A DNA stretch of 64,000 bases, from NCBI GenBank assembly GCA_017893485.1, contig CM030367.1, positions 147,177,767 to 147,241,766 of the forward strand. Direction: 5' to 3'. This document shows, piece by piece, positions 34,653 through 44,941 of the stretch. The stretch comes from Hemerocallis citrina (lineage: Eukaryota; Streptophyta; Magnoliopsida; Asparagales; Asphodelaceae). A program made the translations under genes and the position numbers. The notes under the pieces were generated by a model. That model saw nothing but the letters and a program-made list of their open reading frames with translations. It had not been told where the DNA came from and did no database searches. Each line of letters opens with the position of its first letter. The stretch's first letter is position 1.

Positions 34653-35409
34653 TTATCTATTGATTGGATTGGATATGCTTTGTCACATCTTATCAATAAA
34701 ATTTAAAATTTAAAATTGTTGTAGATTTTTGTATTTAAATTTTCATTACACAATGCATCTTTTTTGAGGGAGGATATAAAGGTTTGTTTCCCTTTGTTAC
34801 GCAGTGTTGTGAGGTCTGATTATGCTAGCAACTTTGTACATGATTATTTGAATTGGGGTTGGGGTTAGTTAAGAGGGAACGGAGGTTGACTAATTTTAAT
34901 GTAAGGCTAAAACTAATAATAACTGAACAAAGAATGAACATGATAGAGAAACGAGTGGAGTGATTAAAAAAAATAATGCTATACATGCATCCTCTTCTAT
35001 AACCTAATTCTTTACAGCATAATGTGACATAATATTATTGAAGGTTTCTACTATCTACTTTATAATAGTTTTTAATAGTATTGTACTACCTAAGATTGTA
35101 AGTGACGGTTTAGGTGTAGCATTGTTGTTAGAAAAATGGGCGTGATTTTTTTCGGTTGCGACTTCAAGAGAGATATGTCCAACACTAGTTTCCAAATTAA
35201 CATTAGTGCAACAGTGACTTGGTGACTAATTCACTCTCCTCAAGTAGTAATTATTATTTTCTAAAAAAAGGGTTTCTTTGCATAAGTCCCTTACATTAAT
35301 AACTAACTATTCTTAAGTATGGTTTGCCATCTAAGCGCCTATACCTATTGCCACATCAACAATGGCTCATATATAACATATAAGCCACTAGCTCATAGCT
35401 GATACCCCT
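34653..35409. other. Unassigned AT-rich sequence
   Basis: No gene, RNA or repeat end recognised. Confidence 0.5.
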
Positions 35410-35702
35410 TATTAGGGCCGTGCCAACACTTATAATAAGGTCAAAATGAGGCCTTTTAAAATTTTATAATAATATTTTATTAAAATTAATATATTTTTAT
35501 ATAAATGTTATCTTTCGGGCTTTTGAGATGCAAAATTATTTATTATATTATTGTAATCAATTTCGGGTTTTTTGGTATGTGGGGAGACCTATTTTCGAGC
35601 TTTTTGGTATGTGAGGAGGCCTTTATTTTTTAGATAATTTTTATTTTGGAGGCCTTAAGCCCTAACTTTGGTTGCTTTATCCTTGGGCCGGCCATGCCCC
35701 TT
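35410..35702. mobile_element. Possible hAT-like MITE
   Basis: The left end TTAGGGCCGTGCCAAC and the complement of the right end (TAAGGGGCATGGCCGGCCC) are imperfect inverted repeats. CCCCTTAT occurs at both edges and could be a target duplication. An internal word TTTTTGGTATGTG is repeated. Tentative. Confidence 0.4.
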
Positions 35703-35710
35703 ATATATAT

Positions 35711-35862
35711 TGATAAAGTAAAGAGACTGAAATGAGTACTTTATTGGATGAATATAACTGAATACACTGCTTCCTATATATATAAGAGTACACAGATTAA
35801 TTCTAAGTTTATTTCAGATGTGGGACTAAAATTAAGGCTACTTTAACACTCCCCTTCAAGCT
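35711..35862 (-). repeat. 3' LTR and polypurine tract of the Ale-like copia
   Basis: On the minus strand a purine-rich AGCTTGAAGGGGAG (35849-35862) is followed by TGTTAAAG, the start of the LTR. The LTR runs to CA (TG at 35711-35712 on plus), 138 bp, and contains a TATATATA motif. Confidence 0.75.
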
Positions 35863-36863
35863 GGTGAGTAGATTTTGTCGAAGCCAAGTTTACTCAAGAA
35901 AGTTTGAAAGAGTTTAGAAGGTAATGCTTTAGTGTGGATGTCTGCAAGTTGTTCACCAGACCGGACATATGAAAATGATATCATTTTCTTCTCCAACATA
36001 TCATAAACAAAATGACAATCGACCTCGATGTGTTTTGTGCGCTCATGAAATACTGAATTTTCAGAAATATGTATAGCAGCTTGGTTATCACAATACAGTG
36101 GAACTATAGAAAATACTTGAATTGCCAAGTCTCGAAGGAGATATTTGAACCATAAAACTTCAGAACCAAATACCCAATGGCTTGGTATTCGGCTTATGCA
36201 CTTGATTTAGCTACAACAGGTTGCTTCTTGCTCTTCCCAGATATCGAATTTTCTCTGACGAACACAAAGTATCCACTAGTAAATCGTTTGTCATCAATCG
36301 ATCCTACCCAATCAGCATCAGAATAGCCTCGTAAAAAAAGAGATTCACATGGCTTGAAGAGAAGTCCATGTCCTGGGGCTTTCTTAATATAACGAATGTG
36401 AACCACTACTTCCCAATGATCGATAGTTGGTGCATACATAAACTGACTGACTTGACTAACTGCAAAGGCAATATCTGGCATGGTTAATGAAAGATATATG
36501 AGTTTGCCAATCAGCCTGCGATATCGTCCTAGATCTGAGAACAATGTATCATTGGAGAATGATGACATCTTAATATTGGGATCCATTGGTGTCACTGGGA
36601 CGACATCCCAACATTTCTGTCTCGATAATAATATCAAGGACATACTTTCTTTAAGACAGAAAGATATCATCCTTTCTGTGTGCAACCTCATTGCCAAGAA
36701 AATATCAAGCAGACCAAGATCCTTTGTTTGAAATGTTTGAGCTAACCGCAGCTTGATGTCTCTGTGATAATGATATCATCAACATAGACTAATAGAATAA
36801 TAATTTCTTTACTTTCTTTCTTTGTGAAGAGTATGAGCTGCCTTCTTGAGAACCCATAAGAAT
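35856..36863 (-). pseudogene. Copia RT C-terminus and RNase H
   Basis: From right to left: a YVDD catalytic block (about 36785-36770, VDDIIIT), the RT tail with MSLTMPDIAFAV-like residues (about 36480), then RNase H with YSDADWVGS, CDNQAAIHI and HIEVDCHFV blocks, ending at 35856. Frame breaks occur near 36700 and 36185. This is the downstream half of the RT that begins at 48709. Confidence 0.85.
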
Positions 36864-39720
36864 TGTAACGCCCCGAATCCCAAATCACTGAATTCGAGAT
36901 GTTCTACAGGATCTTTTCACTTTCTTCAGTACAATTTATAAGGAAATTCAAACTTTTCTTTTTACATCAGAGTTTACATCATATTACATTTACATTTGCA
37001 CAGCGGAAGCAAAAATATATAACATTTACATAAATGTACAACAACATGATAAAATCTTTATGCATCCATTCCTCTTTACATGTAATTTATCCTGCATACA
37101 AAACTGTGGGTACGTCAGTTTATTCAACCGACGATAATTATACATGGCCATCCTCTCTATGCCAGAAACAGTATAACGAATATCATTTCTTAACAAATCA
37201 CAAACTTGTTCATAATAAGAATATAAATCAAAAGGGAACTTTTAATGATGTCGTGTCGTGATTGTGCACTTAATCCTTAATGCAATTATTTAATTTACAT
37301 GACACTAATGCGCACTTGTTCGAATTCTATGCATCCCATACTACATAGGTCCGAGGGCAAGCCTCTTAATCGTTCTCCATTTTTATAGGGTTCAATCCCT
37401 CGCCATGACTTACTCTACTGCTGTAATTACGGTAAGTATCTTAGATATTTTCCGACCTACGAACTCATGTCTAGGCACTCTGGAGAGAATCCCATCGCTG
37501 ACATGACTCGTCATGCAGACATCTTGTGGTAATTCAGCTCTCACCGTAGACATGACACCACCCGTAGTCTTCAAACATCCCACGAGCGTCGCCACTGGGA
37601 CGGTACTCTGGAGTAGTATCCTCACCCAGACTCATCATGGGAATTCCTGGGATACGCTCTCGCCGCTACCCAATAGCCCTCATACTCAATGTTTGTCTCT
37701 TACTTTCATCACATCTCCACTATGTACTAGTCCTTATTTTAATAGAATCATGAATAAAATCAAAGCTCTAGAGTTAGCCTCTCCATTAAACCGGACTTAT
37801 CATTTCATTTACACATGACCAACCTTGGTCTTCTTTTCAATATCATTTCATTTCCATTGTCGGGGAGACTTAGCTACTCTTTCGTTTCAATTTCAAATTC
37901 ACAATTTCCAGTTTGAGCAATTCTAACTCATGAATTCATTTTAGAGTCTCACAGACTTTCTTATCATGATCTTAGCCTTTCATGTTCATTTAATTCTCAA
38001 TTCACATCTATGATTCTTTTCATATAAATTCATACAGCCATAAGAGTTCATCGACTTCAATTATAAAGCTCACAGCTTCCAACAGCAATAAATAAAATGA
38101 AATCTCATACGTATCAAAGTCCACTCTGTACAGTCGACCTGGAAAAACACCAGTCGACTCATACAGTCAAATACAGGTTCATCATAAATACTCGGGAGAG
38201 TCGACTGCTACACACGGCCAGTCGGCTGTCCCGCAACTTTTCATGTTCACAGTGTCATCCAAGTGACAGTCGACTGTTCATCCACCAGTCGTCTGTCCTG
38301 GGGTTTTTAACAGCACAATTCTAAGTTCAGCTCAGTCGACTGGCTACACGCGCTAAGTCGACTGATCAGTTCAGAATTCAAAATCAGACATTATCTTTCC
38401 AACCATTCTCACATGCATTTTCATTACAGCATAGATACATTCATATTTCATAAACACCACACTTCTTACTTGTTCAGTAACATCGTAGCATGGAATTTCA
38501 AGTTACTAATATGTTCTTTTCTTTAAGGAAAATTACTTTAACATGCATTCACACTATTCATAACTTTCTTACGATGATGAAGATATAAATCTCAAATCAT
38601 TATACTAGGTCAACATAATGGAGTATCTCATTTCATGGAATTACCAAATAATCATAATTAAATCAATGTACCAGTCGGCTGAACACATTGTCAGTCGACT
38701 GCACCGACCGTTCTCAGTTTTGTTAATCATCGCTAGTTCCTTTCATCCATTTACCTTCCCTTCATCATATGTGTCATAGGGAAAATACAAACTTAGTAAT
38801 CACACCATTATGTCCATTTGCATACATGTTTATCACCACATCATAAAAATAATTATCTCGTACCAGTCGACTGGTTCATGCGACAGTCGACTGTACCGAC
38901 TCAGTCGTTCTTATTATCAACAGCATGCTCAGGTAATTTCTAACACATTCAATTTACTTTTCATAACATGGTAGCAATTATAATACTCATGGTATAATTC
39001 CTACATTAGAAGTCCTGAGAAACACCCACCTTATATGAAGAAATAAACGAAATCCAGCAAAAGCTCCTTAGTGTAGTGAACGACTCCTCGCTCCTTGCTC
39101 CTTTGCTCCACACCAAATCCTTCAGAGAACTACTCGGCCTCCACAGAAAGCTCCCACACAACTCACAGAATGCCTCTCTTACAATAATAATTTTAGTGTA
39201 AAAGAAATAGAGAATGAGAGGGGGTATTTATACACAAATTAGAGTGAGATGGAGGGTTAGGATGCACTAGGGAGTTGGAAGATCAAGGGCTAGGATTCAC
39301 TAGGAAGTTGTAAAACTACCCACACCTCAAGAGTAACCGCCCATGATCTAAGCCCACTCACCCAATCCGGCCAAGCTTGTGCCTTGTGCACATGTACATT
39401 GAGTGCACGTGTACACACAAACCACTCTACAAAATTGTACATCAAATACCCGGTAATTAAAAAAAAAGGATGCTACATATTACAAGTTGTAGAAAAGATA
39501 GAAAAAGGGTTTAAATCCATGGGCTTAAATTAGTTGGGCCAAAAATAAATATTTTTAAAATAAAGATAAGTAAATTAACATTTGGGCTTTAGGGAAAAAC
39601 CCTTATAGAAAACAATATGCTTATTCATCATGTTGAAAATAATAGGCAAAATATTACACGTGCACACCATATGTAAAAATAAATAATCTTCATATATTAG
39701 GAAAAAATCGGGGTATTACA
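36864..39720 (-). repeat. 3' LTR of the chromovirus
   Basis: 2,857 bp, TGTAACGCCCC...GGGGTATTACA. A minus-strand TATA box (TATAAATA) lies at 39225-39232. It contains six paired-palindrome modules at 38131-38893. Short frames inside it, such as 37410-37625, are repeated exactly in the other LTR and are not genes. Confidence 0.95.
38131..38893. promoter_or_regulatory. Six paired-palindrome modules in the 3' LTR
   Basis: Decamers of the CAGTCGACTG type start at 38131/38151, 38198/38219, 38267/38286, 38333/38355, 38672/38692 and 38864/38884, giving spacings of 20, 21, 19, 22, 20 and 20. They lie downstream of the TATA box in transcription order, hence in the transcribed part. The same set recurs in the 5' LTR. 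Confidence 0.65.
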
Positions 39721-39734
39721 TCACTCCCTCCTTA
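39721..39734 (-). other. Polypurine tract
   Basis: On the minus strand AAGGAGGGAGTGA directly precedes the TG of the 3' LTR. Such tracts prime plus-strand DNA synthesis. Confidence 0.8.
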
Positions 39735-39760
39735 GAATAGTTCCGTCCCCGGAACTACAG

Positions 39761-40102
39761 TCAAGAGCGAGAAAAACAAAAAATACAACACAACACAAGA
39801 ACAAAGGAATACAAAGATACCAAGATACCATCAAGCAAAAGCTCAGGATAGTCCTTCAACATCCTCTCCTCGGATTCCCAAGTAGCCTCTTCAACCAAGT
39901 GGTTTCTCCAGACTACTTTGACCATCGGTATCGTCTTATTCCTCAAGACTTTCTCTCTACGGTCAACAATCTCGACAGGAGTCTCGATGTAATTCAGGTC
40001 TAACTGCAAACCTTCCGGCACTTCAGGCAAATGATGACTCGGATCTGGAATATAACCTCTCAGCATAGACACATGGAAGACATTGTGCACCTGAGACAAC
40101 TC
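39761..40102 (-). pseudogene. Chromodomain at the integrase C-terminus
   Basis: Begins with QVHNVFHVSMLRGY, the conserved end of chromoviral integrase. The chromodomain follows, with the pattern I-V-D-R-R-E...V-K-V-V-W-R-N-H...E-A-T-W-E-S-E. Plant chromodomains of this group guide integration towards particular chromatin. It is cut from the integrase by a TGA at about 40100, probably from CGA. The segment is otherwise open to its natural stop. Confidence 0.88.
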
Positions 40103-41302
40103 TCACGGTAATTCAAGCCGGTAAGCAGTTTTTCCAATCCTTTTCAATATCTTGTACGGGCCTATAAACCTCGGGGCTAACTTTCCGCCTTTGCCAAAAC
40201 GAACCACACCTTTACTGGGCGATACCTTCAGAAAGACGAAGTCACCAACCTCAAACTCAAGGTCCCTTCTCTGGTTGTCTGCATAGATTTTCTGCCTGCT
40301 CTGAGCTTCTACCAACCTTTTCCTGATCAGATCAATCTTCTCAGAAGTCAGCTGTACAAGCTCAGGACCAAACAACTGACGCTCCCCAACTTCATACCAA
40401 CAAATAGGAGTCCTGCACTTCCTGCCATACAAAGCTTCATACGGCGCCATCCCAATGCTAGCCTGAAAACTGTTGTTGTAGGCAAACTCTTCCAAAGGTA
40501 AATGCCTTTCCCAACTGCCTCCGAAGTCTAGTATACAACACCGAAGCATATCCTCAAGAATACGATTGACTCTCTCGGTCTGCCCATCGGTCTGTGGATG
40601 AAAAGCAGTGCTGAAATCTGTCTTGGTACCCAAAGCTATCTGAAGACTCCTCCAGAAATGCGAAGTAAACAGCGCATCTCGATCAGACACAATAGTTGAG
40701 GGAACACCATGAAGTCGGACAATCTCACCAACATACATCTCAGCCAATCTGTCCATCGAAGCAGTGAGTTTCATCGCCAAAAAGTGAGCGGACTAGGTCA
40801 GTCGATCGACTATAACCCAAATCGCATCATTGCCTTTAGGACTCTTAGGCAATCCCGTGATGAAATCCATACTGATGTTATCCCACTTCCATTCCGGAAT
40901 AGGTAACGGCTGTAATAGACCTCCGGGTCTCTGATTTTCGGCTTTGACTTGCTGACAAACCCCACACTTCGCGACAAAATCAGCCACATCCCGCTTCAAA
41001 CCTGACCACCAGAAATGCTGTTTGATGTCTTTGTACATCTTAGTACTCCCAGGATGTACTGACAAAAGAGTAGCATGTGCCTCCTGAAGAATACTCTCTT
41101 TCAGGTCCGCCTGATTTGGAACGCACAGCCTATCTCCGAACCACAGCACTCCATCCCTGATTTGAAATCTGGGCAACCTGCCAGCACTAACCTGCCCCTT
41201 CATCTCCAAGATATCAGCATCAATCTCCTGACTTGCAATGATCTTTGCATTCAAAGTAGGCTGAAGCCTCAACTGAGCCAAAGATGCTCCCAATCCTTGC
41301 AA
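40103..41302 (-). pseudogene. Gypsy integrase
   Basis: Two frames in register. 41302-40793 carries the HHCC zinc domain (H-P-G-x-T-K-M-Y...C-G-V-C-Q-Q-V-K) and the first catalytic Asp (S-M-D-F-I-T-G-L-P). 40780-40103 carries the second Asp (V-S-D-R-D-A-L-F), the Glu (G-Q-T-E-R-V-N) and the GPF/Y-type C-terminal region. They are separated by a TAG at about 40790, likely from AAG (Lys). Catalytic residues D, D, E are all present. Confidence 0.9.
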
Positions 41303-42592
41303 GACAACCTTAATACCTGCTCAGTCCAACTCCTCAATCAAATGCCTCTGAGTTGTAATCAAACTGACCAAACTGCTCTTGCGACTAAGTGCATCAGCAA
41401 CAACATTAGCCTTTCCAGGATGATACTTGATCTCAGGTCGCATATCCTCGAGCACTTCCAACCATCTCCGCTGCCTCAGATTGAGATCTCGCTGCTGATA
41501 TATATACTTCAAACTCTTGTGGTCCGTGTACATGTTCAACTTTTCTCCGTACACGTAGTGCCTCCATTGCTTCAAAGCAAAGATAATCGCAGCCAACTCT
41601 AGATCATGAGTCGGATAATTCTTCTCATGCGGTCGTAGTTGCCTAGACTCATAAGCGATTACTCTACCTTCTTGCATTAAGACACAACCAAGCCCACGAT
41701 GTGAAGCATCGCTATAAACATCATACTCAACACCTGCTCTAGGCAAAGCCAAAATAGGTGCAGTAGTCAGCCTATCCTTCAACTCCTGAAAGCTCGCCTC
41801 ACATTGCTCAGTCCACTTGAAGCTCACATTCTTCTTGGTCAGTCCAGTAAGCGGTACAGCTATCTGAGCATAACCTTGAATGAATCTCCTGTAGTATCCA
41901 GTCATCCTAAGGAAACTCCTGACTTCTTTCACTGTAGTAGGCCTAGCCCAATCTCTCACTGCCTCTATCTTCTGAGGGTCAGTTGCCACTCCCTCCTTAG
42001 AAAGGATGTGACCTAGGAATGCCACTTCAGATTTCCAGAAATCACACTTGGATAACTTGGCATACAACCTCTGCTCTTCCAGCTTCTGCAAAACTGCTGC
42101 CAGATGCTCGGTGTGCTCCTCCTCTGACTTGGAGTACACGAGAATATCGTCGATAAACACCACGATGAAAGAATCAATAAACGGCCTCAGAACTCTGTTC
42201 ATCAGATCCATGAAGATTGCGGGTGCATTCGTAACTCCGAATGGCATAACTAAGAATTCGTAATGCCCATGCCGAGTTCTAAATGCAGTTTTGTGCACAT
42301 CTTCAGCTTTCACTCGCACTTGGTGATATCCTGATCGAAGATCTATTTTGGAGAATACAGCTGCTCCTTGTAGACGATCGAACAAGTCATCAATTCGAGG
42401 AATCAGATACTTATTCTGAACAGTGACCTTATTCAGCTCTCGGTAATCGATACACATCCTCATCGATCCATCCTTCTTCTTTACCAAAAGCACTGGTGCT
42501 CCCCAAGGTGACGCACTAGGTTGAATAAAGCCTTTCTCCAACAGTTCCTCAATCTGCCATTTCACCTCATCCTGTTCCACTGGAGCCATCCT
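41303..42592 (-). pseudogene. Gypsy reverse transcriptase-RNase H
   Basis: The 422-codon frame 42589-41321 holds RT ([23 protein letters not shown], catalytic F-I-D-D-I-L-V-Y-S near 42150) and RNase H (V-Y-S-D-A-S, T-D-H-K-S-L). It is bounded by a TAA just upstream of MAPVEQ (about 42592) and a TGA at about 41318; both are single-codon changes in an otherwise continuous protein. Confidence 0.92.
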
Positions 42593-43199
42593 TTACGGTG
42601 CCTTAGAGATGGGTGCACTTCCCGGTTGAACAGTGATGCTGAACTCTACATCACGATGTGGAGGTAACCCAGGAAAATCTTCCAAGAACACTGTCGGATA
42701 GTCCCGAACCACAGGAATCCCTTGCAATTCCACAGGAGTCTCTTCCTTGCGGATAGTTGCCACCAGCTTAGAACAATTCTGCTTCCCTTGGAAAGTGACT
42801 TCAGGTCCACCTGGAGCCTTCACTGTTACCGTCTTGGTCTTACACTCGATGCTCGCATTGTACACCGACATCCAATCAATGCCAATGATAACATCGACTC
42901 CCAAGATAGTCAGCTCGATCAGATCAATGCCAAAGATTCTATCCCCAATCAGCATAATACCGATCAGTGGTCAAAGTTTCCCCTGATGGAGTAGCTACTG
43001 CTAAGATCTTGCCTGGAAAAATCTTCGGTTCCACTCCCAACACTTTAGCAAATCTAGGAGACACAAAAGTATGAGAGGATCCAGTATCGAATAACACAAC
43101 AGCTTTCTTTCCATTAAGATAGAGTTCTCCTGTTACATAATACACACCATTACATAACAGTTTCACAATATAAATGGGAAGAAGAAATGACAAAACCAC
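42593..43199 (-). pseudogene. Gypsy aspartic protease
   Basis: 43199-42939 carries the retropepsin active site V-L-F-D-T-G-S-S-H-T-F. After a frame shift near 42950 the second half, with the flap and ILGVDVIIGIDWM, continues to 42593. A second frame change separates it from gag near 43200. The protease would cleave the polyprotein; this copy cannot supply it in one piece. Confidence 0.88.
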
Positions 43200-44203
43200 T
43201 AAACATCAGCCCTCGTACCAGAGATGACCTGATCTGCCTCATCAGGATCAGCTTCCGTCAAAGCAAATACTCGCTCTGATTGGTACGGCCTCTTCCCAGT
43301 CTGCTGTATTGGCACATTGTGATTGCCAGCCCGTGGTTTGAGACATTGAGATTTGTAATGTCCCGTCTCACCATAGTTGTAGCATGTGACTGCAGAAGGT
43401 CTCCCCACATTGTTTCTAGGTCTTCCAGCTACACTGATAGCGTTCGCCCCTGTCGGTTTGAACCTCTGTGCAGATGGTTGCCCCTTGAAACTCCCTGATT
43501 GTGCAGGCCTCTTCCCGGACTGCCAGTTGTTCCTCCGGTTCTGAACAACATGGAACTGCTCCATATCCGCCTCCGTCGCTGCCGCCCTCTTCACCAGCTT
43601 GTCGAATCGCCTAATACCAAGAGGTATCATCCGGGATCTCAAGCTTGGCCTCAACCCATGCTCAAATTTGCGAGCCTTCTTCGCTTTATCCATCACCAGT
43701 TCTGGAGCATACCTAGAGAGCTGAGTGAACTTAGTCTCATACTCCCTCACTGACATGCTGCCTTCCTGAAGTGACAGAAACTCCATTGCCTTCTTCTCCT
43801 GGACGTCGGAGGGGAAATAGTGGCTGCGGAATTCTTCCAGAAATTCCTCCCAGCCGAGCAACAAGCCTCCCATGGTCCTCTTCATCGAGTGCCACCAAAC
43901 AGCTGCATCCTTCTCCAACTGCAAAGTCGCCAACTTGACCTTGCTGCCCTCCGGTGTCTCCAACACCTCGAAGATCGTCTCCACTTGCCGAATCCAGTTG
44001 TCAGCTGCATCTGGGTCTGACTTTCCCTCGAACACTGGTGGTTTCATTCTCTTGAACGATTCCACTAGCTTAATCGCCTCGGGCACTGGATTCACCGGCC
44101 CCCTTCCTTGGTTCACAGCCACTGCATTCAGCGTCTGGTAAACCCTTGCAAGTTCGGTCTCCAGGTCCAAACCTTCACCATTCCTAGCCCCTCTTCTCGA
44201 CAT
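43199..44203 (-). CDS. Chromovirus gag
   Basis: 334 codons from MSRRGARNG (start 44203) to TAG at 43199-43201. The upstream in-frame ATG at 44245 is possible, but MSRRG is the family-like start. The Retrotrans_gag domain (about residues 75-190) includes the W-I-R-Q-V-E, F-Y/F-P and F-x-x-L-x-Q-G-S-M-S-V-R-E-Y-E-x-K-F blocks. A basic linker and one CCHC-type knuckle (CYNYGETGHYKSQC, third residue unusual) follow. It forms the virus-like particle and binds RNA. In this clade gag and pol are normally one frame, so the stop is probably a lesion. The gag itself is intact. Confidence 0.88.
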   Translation of the reverse strand: MSRRGARNGEGLDLETELARVYQTLNAVAVNQGRGPVNPVPEAIKLVESFKRMKPPVFEGKSDPDAADNWIRQVETIFEVLETPEGSKVKLATLQLEKDAAVWWHSMKRTMGGLLLGWEEFLEEFRSHYFPSDVQEKKAMEFLSLQEGSMSVREYETKFTQLSRYAPELVMDKAKKARKFEHGLRPSLRSRMIPLGIRRFDKLVKRAAATEADMEQFHVVQNRRNNWQSGKRPAQSGSFKGQPSAQRFKPTGANAISVAGRPRNNVGRPSAVTCYNYGETGHYKSQCLKPRAGNHNVPIQQTGKRPYQSERVFALTEADPDEADQVISGTRADV

Positions 44204-44374
44204 ATTCTGATGCAAAAAATCCATTAAATTCGAAGTATAAGACAAGAATTTAAACCAACTTGCATTTCATTGAATTCCAAAGTTTATACATTCTAATTTA
44301 AAAACATGTTTGACATCAGAAATGAAGAAAATAGAAGCTACAACAATCTAACTCCTACGGGTCCTCTTCGTTGC

Positions 44375-44797
44375 TCAAAGTTCTTCCCGCAGTTCATCCA
44401 CTTCATCTTTCAGCACATCCGTCAGGTTCTTTCTCTTCTCAAGTTCCCACACTCGGTGACTGAGAACAGAGAAATCGTCCTTCTGCTGCGCCAGCTGAGC
44501 TTCCAAAATTCCAACTCTCTCCTTCAGGGTCTTCACTTGCCTCTGAAGAGAAGCCACAGTGCCACTCAGAGCTGGTCCCTCTTCTTCATCGGAAGAAGAA
44601 TTGTCAGATGAATCTGGAGGTGGGGTAATCTCTCGAGATTCAGGCCACTCCTCATCATCAGAATCTGCTTGCCCAGGGTGATACTCGTCCTCAGAATCAG
44701 TCTGTCCAGGATGGTACTCTTCCTCAATAATATACCAGTCGTCGCCTCCAGCAGGGTCGAAGTGATCAGCCATCTTAAAATAGAGAGGAGGAAGCAT
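44375..44797 (-). CDS. Extra ORF upstream of chromovirus gag (acidic coiled coil)
   Basis: 140 codons (132 from the second Met, MADHFDP at 44773), lying between the primer site and gag. The N-terminal half is very acidic and contains a near-repeat E-Y-H-P-G-Q-T-D-S-E-D and E-Y-H-P-G-Q-A-D-S-D-D, then a proline/serine stretch. Residues about 80-140 show heptad-like leucines (VASLQRQVKTLKERV...LEAQLAQQ...LREEL), so a coiled coil is likely. I recognise no named domain. It is uninterrupted although pol nearby has six lesions. It could be a separate protein or an N-terminal part of gag joined by splicing or frameshift. Confidence 0.65.
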   Translation of the reverse strand: MLPPLYFKMADHFDPAGGDDWYIIEEEYHPGQTDSEDEYHPGQADSDDEEWPESREITPPPDSSDNSSSDEEEGPALSGTVASLQRQVKTLKERVGILEAQLAQQKDDFSVLSHRVWELEKRKNLTDVLKDEVDELREEL

Positions 44798-44924
44798 AAA
44801 TCATAGAGCAACACAAATGTAAGTCACTTACATTTAAATCTCTAGACTCAGACACACACTTTAATGTCCACATCTAGGGTGTCGTTCCTTATAAATTTGT
44901 ACAAGTGTGAAAGCATAGAAAGCG

Positions 44925-44938
44925 TGGCTCTGATACCA
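44925..44938 (-). other. Primer binding site (initiator Met tRNA)
   Basis: On the minus strand TGGTATCAGAGCCA, three bases from the end of the 5' LTR. Confidence 0.92.
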
Positions 44939-44941
44939 CTC

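Noticed and set aside
37034..38324. Short plus- and minus-strand frames in the LTR, repeated at 45112-46402
   Set aside because: They recur because the LTR is present twice. No domain, low complexity, and no support as genes.
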